From: Obelidium mucronatum
Lineage: Eukaryota; Chytridiomycota; Chytridiomycetes; Chytridiales; Chytriomycetaceae
Length of the DNA: 64,000 nucleotides
Reading direction: 5' to 3'
NCBI GenBank assembly: GCA_025765595.1
Contig: JAIVFH010000116.1
Span: 1 to 64,000 of the forward strand
The position numbers were made by a program, and so were the translations under genes. Below are positions 51,526-64,000 of this stretch, one piece after another. The notes under the pieces were generated by a model. It was given only the letters and a program-made list of their open reading frames with translations. It had not been told where the DNA came from and did not search any database. Position 1 is the stretch's first letter; each line of letters opens with the position of its first letter.

Positions 51526-53396
51526 ATGGCCAAAAAGGGAAAGAAGGAAAAGGGCGTCAAAACAGAAGCACAGCTGCTGAAGGAAGAAGAAGCACGGCGG
51601 AAGCTGATGGAAGAAACAAAGGCGAAAGCAAAGGTATATCAACCTACCCCCCAAACACGATTTGTCGGTAGTTCTCATGGCACACGAAAATAAATAAATA
51701 TATATATAGGAAAAGCAACTCGTCGAAGAAAAGAACTCGAAGCTAAACGCCCTCAAGATCCAATCACGATGGCGCGAAATCATGAAACACGTTAAAGTGC
51801 AGGCTCTCCAGGCCCAAGTCGAAGCACTTCAACAGATCCACGAACGCCACATGGACCGGAAAAATGCAGCCACGATCGCGCTCGAAAAGGACCTCGGAGA
51901 GGCTGAGCAGCAGTTTGGCACGGCACTTCAGGCTCATTGCATCAACACTGATACTCTGATTGATTTACAATTGGGGAGACTGAACACCCTTCAGAATCAG
52001 TTTGGGAGTGAGTTGGGACTCCTGGAAGCCGAGTTCCACACGGAGAGGTTAGTCATTTTGTTTGTACTTCCGCAAGCACTGGTATTCACAATCCTTCATT
52101 GCAACCATTTTCCAGGGCAAAGCTGCAAACACAAAGCGCCCTGGAAAAAGCGGAAATACTTGGAATCATTACAAGAATGGAGCAAGAATTCCAAGAAACT
52201 GAAGCGGACGCGAAACATGAATATTCGTCCCAAAAAGATGACATCAAGAACAAAGTAAAAAAATAAACACCCCTTACGCCCCGTCCGCTAGTTCTTAAAA
52301 ACTTTCTCCCTTTTTTTTTTATTGGTTTAGAACTTGGAAGAAAAGCACGCACTCCGGATTCAATTGGAGGGAACTGTAGAAGACTTGTGGCGACAATTTC
52401 AAGCTGCCTTGAACCAATACAACTCAAGCACCGAAGAAAGAAAAAGACAATTCGAGGACTTGAAACAAAAAGACCAGAAAAACGCCAAAGAGATTGAACA
52501 ACAAATGAAGCGACTCATCAAGTTGCAGGTAAGGAGGGCAACACAAACGGCCATTCTCCCTTTCTTTGTTTCTGACAAAAAGAGCGTGATAAAAAATCAC
52601 TTTTCTAGGAAACAATCGCCCACTTCAAAGCAAAACTATCAAACAACTCCAAAGAATACGAAGAACGAAACAAGACACTACGTGAAGAAAAGGAAGCCAT
52701 CCAAGCTCATTTCCAAGCCCTCAAACGACGCATGAACAACTTTCGGAAAAGCGAGCACAAGAGACTCACTGATTTGACACTTCTTTCTTCCAAAGTCTTG
52801 AAGGACTTGTCTGTCAAGGTTGAGAAGGCTGAAATGATTATCAAATTAGCGGAAATGAATCGAAAGTTGGAGACTGAGAAGGAGAAGGTTGTTCCCGTTC
52901 TATGCGTCTACGCTTTCGGCAGAGGAATTCAATATGCCTGCGGTTTGTTCTTGTTTAGTTTTCTTCCTTTGCTTTTTCATGTTTTAATATTTAAATTCAG
53001 AACGACCCTGAACTCGCTGAAATCCTGCCAAAAGAGTTCCCAGCCATGGAACAATTCAACAAACGGTTCAACAAAATCAGTTTGGATGTATTAGCACTCA
53101 AGAAACAAAAAGAGGGTCTCCAAGAAGAAAACGCAAACTTGCGGTCCATCTTGAGACAGTATTTGGATGGAATCAGTTTAAACGAAGATGTCTTGAATCA
53201 ATTGAATCCTCTTGTTGTCGTGAATGGTATGTTTGAAAGTCTCTTTTTTTTTTGTTTGAGTGTTTATTATTTGTACTCAATTTTAACATCATGACTGTGT
53301 GAAGGTCGCACAAACGCTCCACTCAAATCTTCAAACGCGCCTTTAAACATAACATATGTCGAAGTTTCGCATCAGCACAAGTCAGAGCTAATGTGA
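51526..53396 (+). CDS. DRC2: dynein regulatory complex subunit 2 (CCDC65/DRC2)
   Basis: Exon 1 (51526-51633) starts [10 protein letters not shown] as in DRC2 proteins. Later exons, all in phase, encode an almost continuous coiled coil: [63 protein letters not shown], then the [35 protein letters not shown] segment and a C-terminal [28 protein letters not shown]2 pairs with DRC1/DRC4 to build the nexin link between axonemal doublets and is needed for flagellar beating. This is the strongest sign that the organism makes motile zoospores. Confidence 0.92.
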
Positions 53397-53529
53397 GAGA
53401 CACGCGAGGGCATCAATAAAGATTATCATCGAATTACAATTATCCAGCTGTAATATTAACTTTAATTTATTTTATTATTCTTTATCATGCAAGAATCTAT
53501 TCCGTGAAAAAAAAAAAGCCAAGAATGCC

Positions 53530-55016
53530 AACGAATACATCCTAGACCACCACGATCCACGCCTCTCGACGCCCTCTCCCTCCTCCACTCCTCCACCGAA
53601 ACAGCCTCTCTAATTCCATTCGAACCACTCATCAAGGCGCTCACAACCCACTTCCAACTCTTTCAGAACCACCAAAACACACTCCAAAACGCTGCACACC
53701 TGCTCATACGTCTCCTTGCCGCGTCGGTCGTCTTTTTGGATGGCTTTGATTCGGATTACGCGATGCATGTGTTTAACCTGCGGTTCGTGTCTACAGCTGC
53801 TGCTGCTGGGAGCACCACCAACGACTCTGAGTATTGGAAGTATGCGATCCCGAAGCCGTTGAGTCGATTCCAAAAGGGATGCTATGCGTTGTGGACTGTT
53901 GTTGGAGAGGCTGGGTGGATGTGGTTGAAGGACCGGTTGGTGCTTTCCATTGCGAGGAGTGAGGGGCAGAATTATGATGGTTTCGATGATGAGGATGAGG
54001 ATGGAGAAGGGAGTGGCAATTTCGAGGAATCGGAAGCACGGAGCGCTTTATTATCATGTAGGCGGAGGGGGCTTAATTGACCCCGCGTGTGTGTGTGTGT
54101 ACGCAAAAATTCTTAACCAGTCTCATACTAGCCAGGTTAAATAATCTCAAGTGGAAAAAAAGGCTCTTGAATATTCTGAATTTTGTTGAAAATGTATTGG
54201 CGATTGCATCTGTTGTTAATTTTGTGATTTATCTTCGTTTCGGAAGGTTTGTGTGTATTCCCATCTTCCGTCTTTAGTGTTGTTAACCATCAAAAACAAA
54301 AAAAATAAGGCATCGCACACTAGTCGAAAGAATCTTGAAAATGGCGATCATACCACGAGACCGCGTACTCCCTGTGGCAACAGCGAGCTTCGATCATATG
54401 AATCGTGAACTAGTGTGGCGTGGATTAACGGTTTGATACTTTGCTCTCTTACCTCTGATTTCATTTATTATTATCTCATTTAACTTTTCATGCACATAGG
54501 AATTTGTATCCTCCATGATTCCAATGCTCAACTATATTGAAACTACAAAGAAAATTCAATTCGATTGTGGGGTCTTCGAAAAGAGCTGTTGGTGCGCGGC
54601 TGAAAACGTTTATAGCACTGGCAGCTGCAGGGAGCAGTGGTGATGGGAAAAGAATCCAGCGATGGAACAACTACAAACGGAGGCACTGACGAAAACTCGG
54701 AGAGAGTGGATCAAATTCCACTATATTTCGATGATCCTGCGTGTCCGATATGTGTAGATGCGGGAAGGTGGGCTGATGTGGTGAACGTGTGTGGGGATGG
54801 GGATGGTCCAACAGGTGCTCGAATTACGGCGGTCTCGCCGGCATGCACGTGCTTTCAATACTGCTACTATTGCCTAAGGTGGAGCTTTCATATTTGTTTG
54901 CTGTCGCTATTTACTGATTTGTTTTTCTTTGTTGAAAAGCTGCGGCTTTACTGGCTGATAAAGAGTTTTCTTGTGCCAAGTGTGGACTTGGTGTTGGAAA
55001 ATGTGTGCGCTGTTGA
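53530..55016 (+). CDS. PEX2: peroxin-2, RING-type peroxisomal E3 ligase subunit (start unclear, frame-broken)
   Basis: One long frame from about 53530 gives the N-terminal domain (LDALSLLHSS...FEPLIKALTTHFQLF) and a segment AMHVFNLRFV. Spliced exons give RLLNILNFVENVLAIASVVNFVIYLRFGR, then HRTLVERILKMAIIPRDRVLPVATASFDHMNRELVWRGLTEFV, characteristic of PEX2. The C-terminal RING has DPACPICVDAG, CTCFQYCYYCL and FSCAKCGLGVGKC. With PEX10 and PEX12 it ubiquitinates the import receptor PEX5. No in-frame ATG is visible at the 5' end, and the segment around 54570-54660 changes frame two or three times. Confidence 0.78.
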
Positions 55017-55135
55017 AAAAATAAGAGTGACAGTGTATGAACTTTCTGTCTCGGATTCATTATCTTAGCATCATTTTATATTTTAGCAAGCTTATACCGC
55101 ATGAACCATTAACTTTATTTGATAGAAAAACGAGG

Positions 55136-55999
55136 TTAGAGAAAGTACTCTGGCTTCTTGATGTTGATTCCATGTTCTGCAAGAGCACCACTTAGATCAT
55201 CAATCGTCAAGACAGTTTTCTGATGGGAGTAAGAAATCAAATTCAGTTGTTGTGTGAGGACTTTTTTGGATGGATCAAGGAGAAATGGCTGTCCAAGAAT
55301 ACAATTACTTCTCCGCATGTCCAGCAGGAGAGAAAGTAAACTGCTTTGTTTCTTCTTTCATCCGTTGTTGACATTCATTTCCGTACCTTGATTGCAGTCT
55401 TTTTTTCTTTGGCCATTGCTTGCTGCCGTATTTTCGAGTAATGAAAAGCGTCCTGGGCAACGTCAGCAATAAACTTTTGCGTGGCAAGGGCCAGCAGACG
55501 TTTTCTGAATGGATAGGATTGTATTTGTTGGTTGAGTTGTTGTTGATTGATCAAAGCACGACAGAGCACCCACACGCGCACGTCCTCGCATTCAAAGCCG
55601 GCCTGCGCCAGATAGTGGTCAGTCACGGCGTCCGGAATCTGCAGCGAAAGGAAAAGCGCAAACGTTACTCTCGCGCCGCAACCGCTCTTCACCAACCAGC
55701 GGCGCGCACTCGTCCATCAGCGCCAGCAGATCCAGCAGCCCTTTTTCGCGCCGCTCGTCGTCGACGTCTTTCTTGCGGCGCTTCGCGTCTCTGCGTTCGC
55801 CGTCGTCGTTGGCGTCGCCGTCGTCGTCGTCGTCGTTCTCGCCGTGTTCGCTGTCGTCGCCGGCTTCTTCGACTTCTTCGACTTCTTCGGCGCCGTCGTC
55901 GGACTGCGCCGAGTCGTCGTCGGCGCGTTCGGACTCGCTTTCGGACACGGCGGCGCTGCTGCTTTCGCGCTTGGCGGGCGCGGCGCGGCGGGGCGGCAT
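55136..55999 (-). CDS. TAF10: TFIID/SAGA subunit TAF10
   Basis: The first exon starts [13 protein letters not shown] and is very acidic, ending [14 protein letters not shown]. It joins [49 protein letters not shown] and the last exon [25 protein letters not shown]. This is the TAF10 histone-fold domain in order, with the usual loop between helix 2 and helix 3. It is a structural subunit of TFIID and SAGA. Exon frames are intact. The start codon is preceded by an AT-rich region shared divergently with GFAT. Confidence 0.92.
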
Positions 56000-56287
56000 T
56001 GGTGTTTCGTTAAAATTAAAATATAATTCTTCTTATTCAAACTGATCTGCTCTGTTGAATTATAATTCGTGCAAGGAGCAAATGAAGCTTTTTTGTCTGT
56101 AGATCTGGTCGCGGGCTTCATATTGTTTACTATCATTCCAGAGACACATAAATAAAAGAACTTGAATGCAAAAGTAAAAAGATGTCTTGAGTTCTTTGAG
56201 GGTTCAACGGTTAATAGGCTTAGGTGAGTATTAAATACGCATGCAAACTTAAAAGAAACAGGAATCATTTTATACTCAAAAACAACA

Positions 56288-59265
<2,978 letters not shown>

Positions 59266-59593
59266 GGCGATGAGATGTTTCGTTTTTTTTTTTGTCGTTG
59301 AATTCTTAAAGCAAAAAAAAAAAAAAAAATCAATTTATTATTTATCCTAAATCCACCGACAAATAGATCTTGGACAGTTTTACTGAAGTTATTGGGAAAT
59401 CGTATTTATTGGTATGCACACATAAAAATCTCCCCGGATATTTAGATGTATGCATTGGAGGGGCGCTCTCGGGACACTCGGCCTTGTGTAACGGCGGCGA
59501 GCCGGAGGCAGTGCGTGCAGCGAGAGTTTATAGGATAACATTGTCAATGTTTATTTCCCAACAGTATGCTATGCACCCCCAAAAACAAGAGCC
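59266..59593. other. no gene recognised
   Basis: 330 bases between convergent genes: A/T homopolymers, then a short GC-rich patch (about 59458-59530). I see no ORF and no tRNA-like cloverleaf I would defend. Confidence 0.4.
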
Positions 59594-61020
59594 TTAAAAC
59601 AAACGCCACAATGAATCCTTGCTCGTTCCTCTCTTGAACTCAGCATACCTCTTACAAAGGTAATACTCAATCACAAGTCCAACAACATACCAAAACCAAA
59701 ACACTCGGTCACCAAACATTTCCTTGGGCATAACACCCAGGCCCCCCAAAACGTTACCCATCAAGGCATACACATAGAAATGTGTAACGTAAAAGAAGAG
59801 AGATGATCCACCAAATACCATCAACACACCCCTTTCAGTATTTACGGGTCGGTTCGCAAAAAACAGAAGTCCCAATACGAGTTGGTTTGCGCCAATTGTT
59901 ATAAGAGTGTATACCACCGAAGGAGGATACTTGACGTTATTAAAGAAGGAAATGAGCGAAGTTTGAACTGGCGGAACAACCAATTGAGGGTTGATGGATG
60001 TCCAAGATACACCGTAACGTAAGGGAATGGCAAGGCTGATCATTAAGATACCACACGATAGATTGAACAACCCGAGTCGTGGCGAATCCCATTTCAAGAG
60101 CTTTTGAGACGTGGCCAATTCCAACGCCCCATAATGTGTGAGCGAGCCAGGGAATAGCTGGATAGATGGACATAATCGACGTATCAGATGCCGCATTGAC
60201 TCTGGGGAGGAACCACAAAAGATACCAGATGCTGAATTCTTTGTTGGCATCCTCTGGAGGCGGAACACATAAGGAGGGCAGGACAGTGAGCAAAGCAACG
60301 ATAGCAAAATATCCCGTGGACAGCAGCAAAGGTAACCGGTCTGGAGAAACAGCTTTGGTGGCCCATTTTTCCAAATAGACAAACACAGATGCTAGAAAAA
60401 TATTGACACCGAGTGCAAACAGAACTGAAGTAGCATAGACATAATGTCCAATGGATATCTGAAAAGCGGAAGGGAATCATCATGACGTCATTCAAGAGAA
60501 CCAAAACCGCCCCACGCAAAGCGAAATGTTTGAAGATACTCATCCAAGACCAGCCAGCCTTCAGGCGGGAATCTGTGTGTGAGAGTTCTTTTAACCGCTC
60601 CAATACAACAAACCCCTTTGTCAACTCACCAACAAACAAGGCAACGCCCCATCCCATAAGCATAAAGAATCCAGGAGCACAAAACGATGTTACAAAGCGA
60701 GAGAGGAAGTGAAGACTGTTGCCCTTGTAATCCGGCATTTCAAACCATTGCTCGTGAGGGTAAGTAAAGTTCGAAATGAACCCTTTCGCATCTAATTCCG
60801 CCAAAATACGTTGTTAAATATTTGGTTTGGCTTTGTATCATGCGGGGGTGGCCACTAACGATCGATTGCCATGAGCACCATCAAAACTCCACGCAGGAGA
60901 TCAAGAGCAGCTTAAAATGAAACGGCAGCTGTAAGAACGGATTCGAAAGACACTGATTGACAAACCAAGACGAACGGGCTGGTTCTGCGGCAACAGTGGA
61001 GTCGATTCATTGTCAGCCAT
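59594..61020 (-). CDS. HGSNAT_cat/DUF1624-like acyltransferase, paralogue 2 (two frame breaks)
   Basis: Exon structure matches the gene at 33375: start MADNESTPLLPQ, exon 2 AALDLLRGVLMVLMAID, exon 3 HAKGFISNFTYPHEQW to MLMGWGVALFV, then an intron at the same place, and the C-terminus KDSLWRLF. Protein similarity is high throughout. Relative to paralogue 1 there is a net +1 shift after IPFR (near 60455) and an extra A in TCAAAAGCTC (near 60103). These could mark a pseudogene, but their single-base nature and the same pattern in neighbouring essential genes favour consensus errors. Confidence 0.75.
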
Positions 61021-61289
61021 TGATTTCAAATTAACTATATGCAAGAAAAACTGATACTACAGGAAGTTTATTCAGGAAATGCTATTAAGCAAATACTAAG
61101 CAGGTACATACAGCAAATGAAGAGGCTATTGAACAACTATTGGGGAAGAAAATCGGCAAGAGAGATGCCGAACAGGATGCTAATGATAAGAAAAAAAACG
61201 GATGCAATCCAAAAAAGGAAGCCTGAAGTTGTCTGAAAAGACAAAACCCCCCTGCCTGTCCATGAAGCAGCCGAAAGCAATAAAGGGGA

Positions 61290-62008
61290 TCAAGACCACA
61301 ATTCATGGAATCCCGCGCGACTAATTTCCCACATGGTCCAGCCATCTACAGCGGTACCGTCGCGACTCATGCTTGGTGAAACGTGCTCTGCTACTGTGAA
61401 GCCCAACCGCTCAAGCACGCATTCAGCAGATTCCTTTTGAGGAAACGAGTCTCCAAACACGGACGACACAGTGTCGATTGGGGTGTTTGGAGAAGAAAAC
61501 ACGTGTTGAAGAGCAGCTTTTGCAGCTTCGGTGGAGAATCCATTGCCGCACCATGTTTGGAACAATGTTGAGTCTGAGAGTTGCTGCTGCGTCAGCACTG
61601 AGTTCTGGATCGGACAAGTCGAGTTCAACGAGACCAATAAACGTGGCTTGTGAAGAAAGAAGCATGGCCCAGCGAAGGCAGTTGGAGTTGTCGAGATCGG
61701 TTGAAGTCGGGTTCAACGAGTTGGTGGCGGAAGGAGCAAAGGCATTCGCCCATTCAACAGCAGCGGCCATTGTCTTCAGTTCGTCTTCGCTTGATGTTTG
61801 TGGAAGCCGTTGACACGAGAGGGACCAGAAACAGACGTGGTGTACGTAAGAAGGGTAAAGGTTCTACACGTTTCTGGACAATTCCAGAGTGGATCTCAGG
61901 CTGCAAACCCGGGTTATCTTTGTTATTCTTTGCTTTACGCTCAAAAGCAGTTTTATCTGGAAGAGGCGGTGGACTTTCGAGTGGTTTGTAGAAGGTGAAG
62001 AAGGGCAT
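61290..62008 (-). CDS. GNAT-family N-acetyltransferase-like protein (frame-broken)
   Basis: From ATG 62008 (MPFFTFYKP) the N-terminal region contains RTPRLFLVPL, the first strand of RimJ/RimL-type acetyltransferases. Then come DLDNSNCLRWAMLLSSQATFIGLVELDLSD and, in another frame, CGNGFSTEAAKAALQHVF (the acetyl-CoA-binding G-x-G helix). SAECVLERLGFTVAEHVS and WEISRAGFHELW close the fold. Two single-base insertions (near 61797 and 61553) separate the parts. It would acetylate an amine on a small molecule or protein N-terminus; the substrate is unknown. Confidence 0.65.
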
Positions 62009-62242
62009 GTTGAGCTTTGTAATGACTTTTTTGAACAACGTCATCAAGAACCCTTTTTTTCTTTTGCACCATATCACTCACAGCCACCAACAATTAAAAG
62101 CCACCAAAATCTCATTCTTTACCAAGCAAATGAATGAATGAAATGCGAGAAATTTAAGTTTATGGTTCTACTCCGCTTTTCGTGCAAAATAAGTTAATTT
62201 GGATGTCCAATACTTGGGGTACCTGTGTAGCGCAATTTAATT

Positions 62243-62927
62243 TTAATGAGGCCGAATCACGTCCAATTTCACATACCTCCTTCCCGGATCCAAGTTATTA
62301 AATACGAGTGCACAGATAAACATGGTTGTCACACACGTCAGAACAGGCCGCACCATATACCCATACCCAAGCCTCTGGATTTCAGCGCTTCCAGAAATCG
62401 CAAGGAAAGCTGTCGCAGCCTCCAGGCGGGTGCATTGTATTTGTGAGTCCCATGGCGAAAATGGCAAGCGCCACGCCAACGGGGACAGCCAGTGTGAGTT
62501 TATGAGGATGCAAGGCCTCCAAATCAAAGACTTTCGAAGTAGAGACGCCAATAAAAGCAGAGATTAAATGACCCCAAAATAAGTTGGATGGCTGAGCCAG
62601 GGGCGAGTCAATGGCGTGGTATAGTAAGACGGCTGTTGCTCCAAGAGACCCAATCAGCAGCGATCCAGTTTCCGTGAGAGGCCCATTGATGAATTCCGTG
62701 CTTTGATTGACATAGGCGGTGATGACGAGAGAAATGAATGTAATCAGGGTGGATGTACAAGTAGTTTGAAAGGTTGGTTGAGTTGGTCGGCTGTCGGTTG
62801 GACCAGAATCCTGCCCTTTCCACTTCAGAAAGTATCTAACTAAACTATCTTTATAGCTTTTGGACATTCCTATTGACTGTTGCGATGATTCGGGGATGTT
62901 GGAATTGGACGTCAAAAAGGCTGTCAT
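62243..62927 (-). CDS. HPP-family membrane protein (frame-broken)
   Basis: The N-terminal about 50 residues are polar. Four to five hydrophobic helices follow with the family signature MGLTNTMHPPGG, then in a shifted frame ATAFLAISGSAE and a last helix TCVTTMFICALVFNNLDPGRRY. An extra T after GGAGGC near 62420 explains the break. HPP proteins are small integral membrane proteins of fungi, plants and bacteria, some linked to nitrite transport; the role here is unknown. Confidence 0.75.
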
Positions 62928-63747
62928 CTTTTAAGTGCTAAAAACATATGATGACGACAGAACGCATGCTTTTACCTTGATTCAATTTGCGGAACTACAC
63001 ATAGAGACAATTATTGGCATACTCGAGATCATTTTGAGTGGAGACTCTGACCGCCACTTATCCCTTTCTATAAGCAATTACCGTATTGCCATGTATTCTT
63101 TCGCCTCCACGTTAATGTTTAGACATCCAATTGCAGCTAACCGGACACAACAGTAGTATCTACTGTAGTGGACCGCCTTTCGGAATGCGTGGGACTCAGT
63201 TGGAGAGCCCCAGTTTGCGCGCTTTGTCAAATGCTTTAATGAAGAACCTAATATTGGAAGAGCGAATGGAGATCGGGGTTGTGAGACGAAGTAGCAGTCC
63301 CTGAAGCGAGACCTTTGTCTGTTCAATGGCTAGCGCCAACCCTCGAGAAATCGTTAAAATAACAATAAATGATCCACCATGGCCGGAAAAGGTTCGATAA
63401 TAGATACTACCGCTAGAATTCATCTGATGACATCCTGGTCTGATGCTTTCCTCCCTGTTTTAGTTTTTTGCTGCTGTTCACGTGACTGCTTTGCCTGCCC
63501 GCTAACGCCACCGCGTCCATCCATATGTGACAGACGCAAACGGCGGAATAACTACAAGCTGAAAGAGCCAAGAATAAGCTTCTTCATCTGCAAATTATCG
63601 TGGCCCAGGTGTTAACTTGCAAGAACGGAAAAGAGAAACCCAGAAATTGAAAGACACTCCGGTGGTACCCGATCACGATGAGAGAAGTTCGTGAACAGCA
63701 CGTGACACCATTTGCTGTGATTCTTGTGATCCCCTAAAAAAAAGGGG
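62928..63747. other. no gene recognised (about 0.8 kb)
   Basis: Only short ORFs without domain character on both strands. The right end holds the promoter of the third GH18 copy. A CCCCT/AAGGGG inverted repeat around an A run sits at about 63731-63747. Confidence 0.4.
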
Positions 63748-63755
63748 TATAAAAG
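63748..63755 (+). promoter_or_regulatory. TATA box of GH18 gene 3
   Basis: TATAAAAG, 79 bases before the ATG, in a leader that like that of GH18 gene 1 is rich in C and A and ends CTTCTATGATC. Confidence 0.6.
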
Positions 63756-63826
63756 CGTCACATTCCTCCGTATTCCCCAGCTCCACACAAAAAAGTAAAC
63801 CAAAAAACACCAAAAGTTTCACTTCT

Positions 63827-64000
63827 ATGATCAACCCACTTGCCCTCGTTGTCGCAGTCACAGCTGCAATTTCCAGCGTCTCCTGCTCTCGCCACTCCAC
63901 CTGTTGGAGACAAGGTTGCTGGAGGTTACTTGTTGCTCAACCCAACCACTGGTCCAGCCAAGCTTGCTGCTCTTGCCGACAATGCTGCGAATATTCCGGT
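63827..64000 (+). CDS. third GH18 chitinase-like gene, 5' part only (cut by window end)
   Basis: The first 58 codons match GH18 gene 1 almost base for base (MINPLALVVAVTAAISS...). One extra T near 63884 (TCCTGCTC against TCCGCTC) shifts the frame within the signal-peptide end, so the literal frame turns into Cys/Arg/His-rich nonsense. Downstream sequence in the other frame still matches gene 1 to the window edge. Either a recent pseudogene or, more likely given the local pattern, a consensus error. Confidence 0.75.
   Translation, partial: MINPLALVVAVTAAISSVSCSRHSTCWRQGCWRLLVAQPNHWSSQACCSCRQCCEYSG

Overview
The window reads as nuclear DNA of a zoosporic (flagellated) fungus, most likely a chytrid. 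A nexin-dynein regulatory complex subunit (DRC2/CCDC65) and a tubulin-deglutamylase-type carboxypeptidase imply a motile cilium. GH18 chitinase-like secreted proteins, GFAT, PEX2, BOS1 and F-box/ankyrin proteins fit a fungus. Genes are split by many 46-100 nt GT-AG introns, and several gene pairs share very short divergent promoters. I built exon models by hand from splice signals and reading phase. For CCP, FMO, both complete GH18 genes, BOS1, the HGSNAT-like gene, the transporter fusion and four unknown genes, every junction is in phase and the total is a multiple of three.

Layout. 0-4 kb: a gene tail, an F-box/ankyrin gene and a GPI-type secreted protein. 3.95-9.23 kb: a complete 5.28 kb PIF/Harbinger-like transposon (29-bp perfect terminal inverted repeats, 6-bp target duplication) with transposase, partner ORF and two extra, partly decayed genes. 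9.3-15.4 kb: a carrier, a microprotein and a 12-exon cytosolic carboxypeptidase. 15.8-25.3 kb: two GH18 paralogues flanking an FMO and an unknown gene, both of which carry arrays of a 15-bp palindrome in introns, then a second F-box/ankyrin gene. 25.4-33.1 kb: an S9 peptidase and two paralogous ~72-aa proteins separated by a young Ty1/copia element with identical LTRs. 33-44 kb: an acyltransferase-like membrane protein, a coiled-coil protein, SNARE BOS1, a 12-exon unknown gene, an unknown plus-strand gene, and a natural fusion of a triose-phosphate/nucleotide-sugar transporter with a DUF3431 domain.

44.2-49.5 kb is the most unusual stretch: a contiguous minus-strand block of Sel1 repeats, TIR-like domain, Sel1 repeats, acidic tandem repeat, 2OG-Fe(II) dioxygenase, second TIR-like domain and Sel1 repeats. 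49.5-64 kb holds housekeeping genes (uL22m, NDK, DRC2, PEX2, TAF10, GFAT), a second acyltransferase paralogue, a GNAT, an HPP protein and the start of a third GH18 copy.

Caution: left of about 44 kb the gene models are clean, with the one clear break inside the transposon. Right of it most genes, including ones expected to be essential (NDK, GFAT), show single-base frame breaks, usually one extra base. This looks more like consensus error than decay, so frame breaks there should not be read as pseudogenes without read support.
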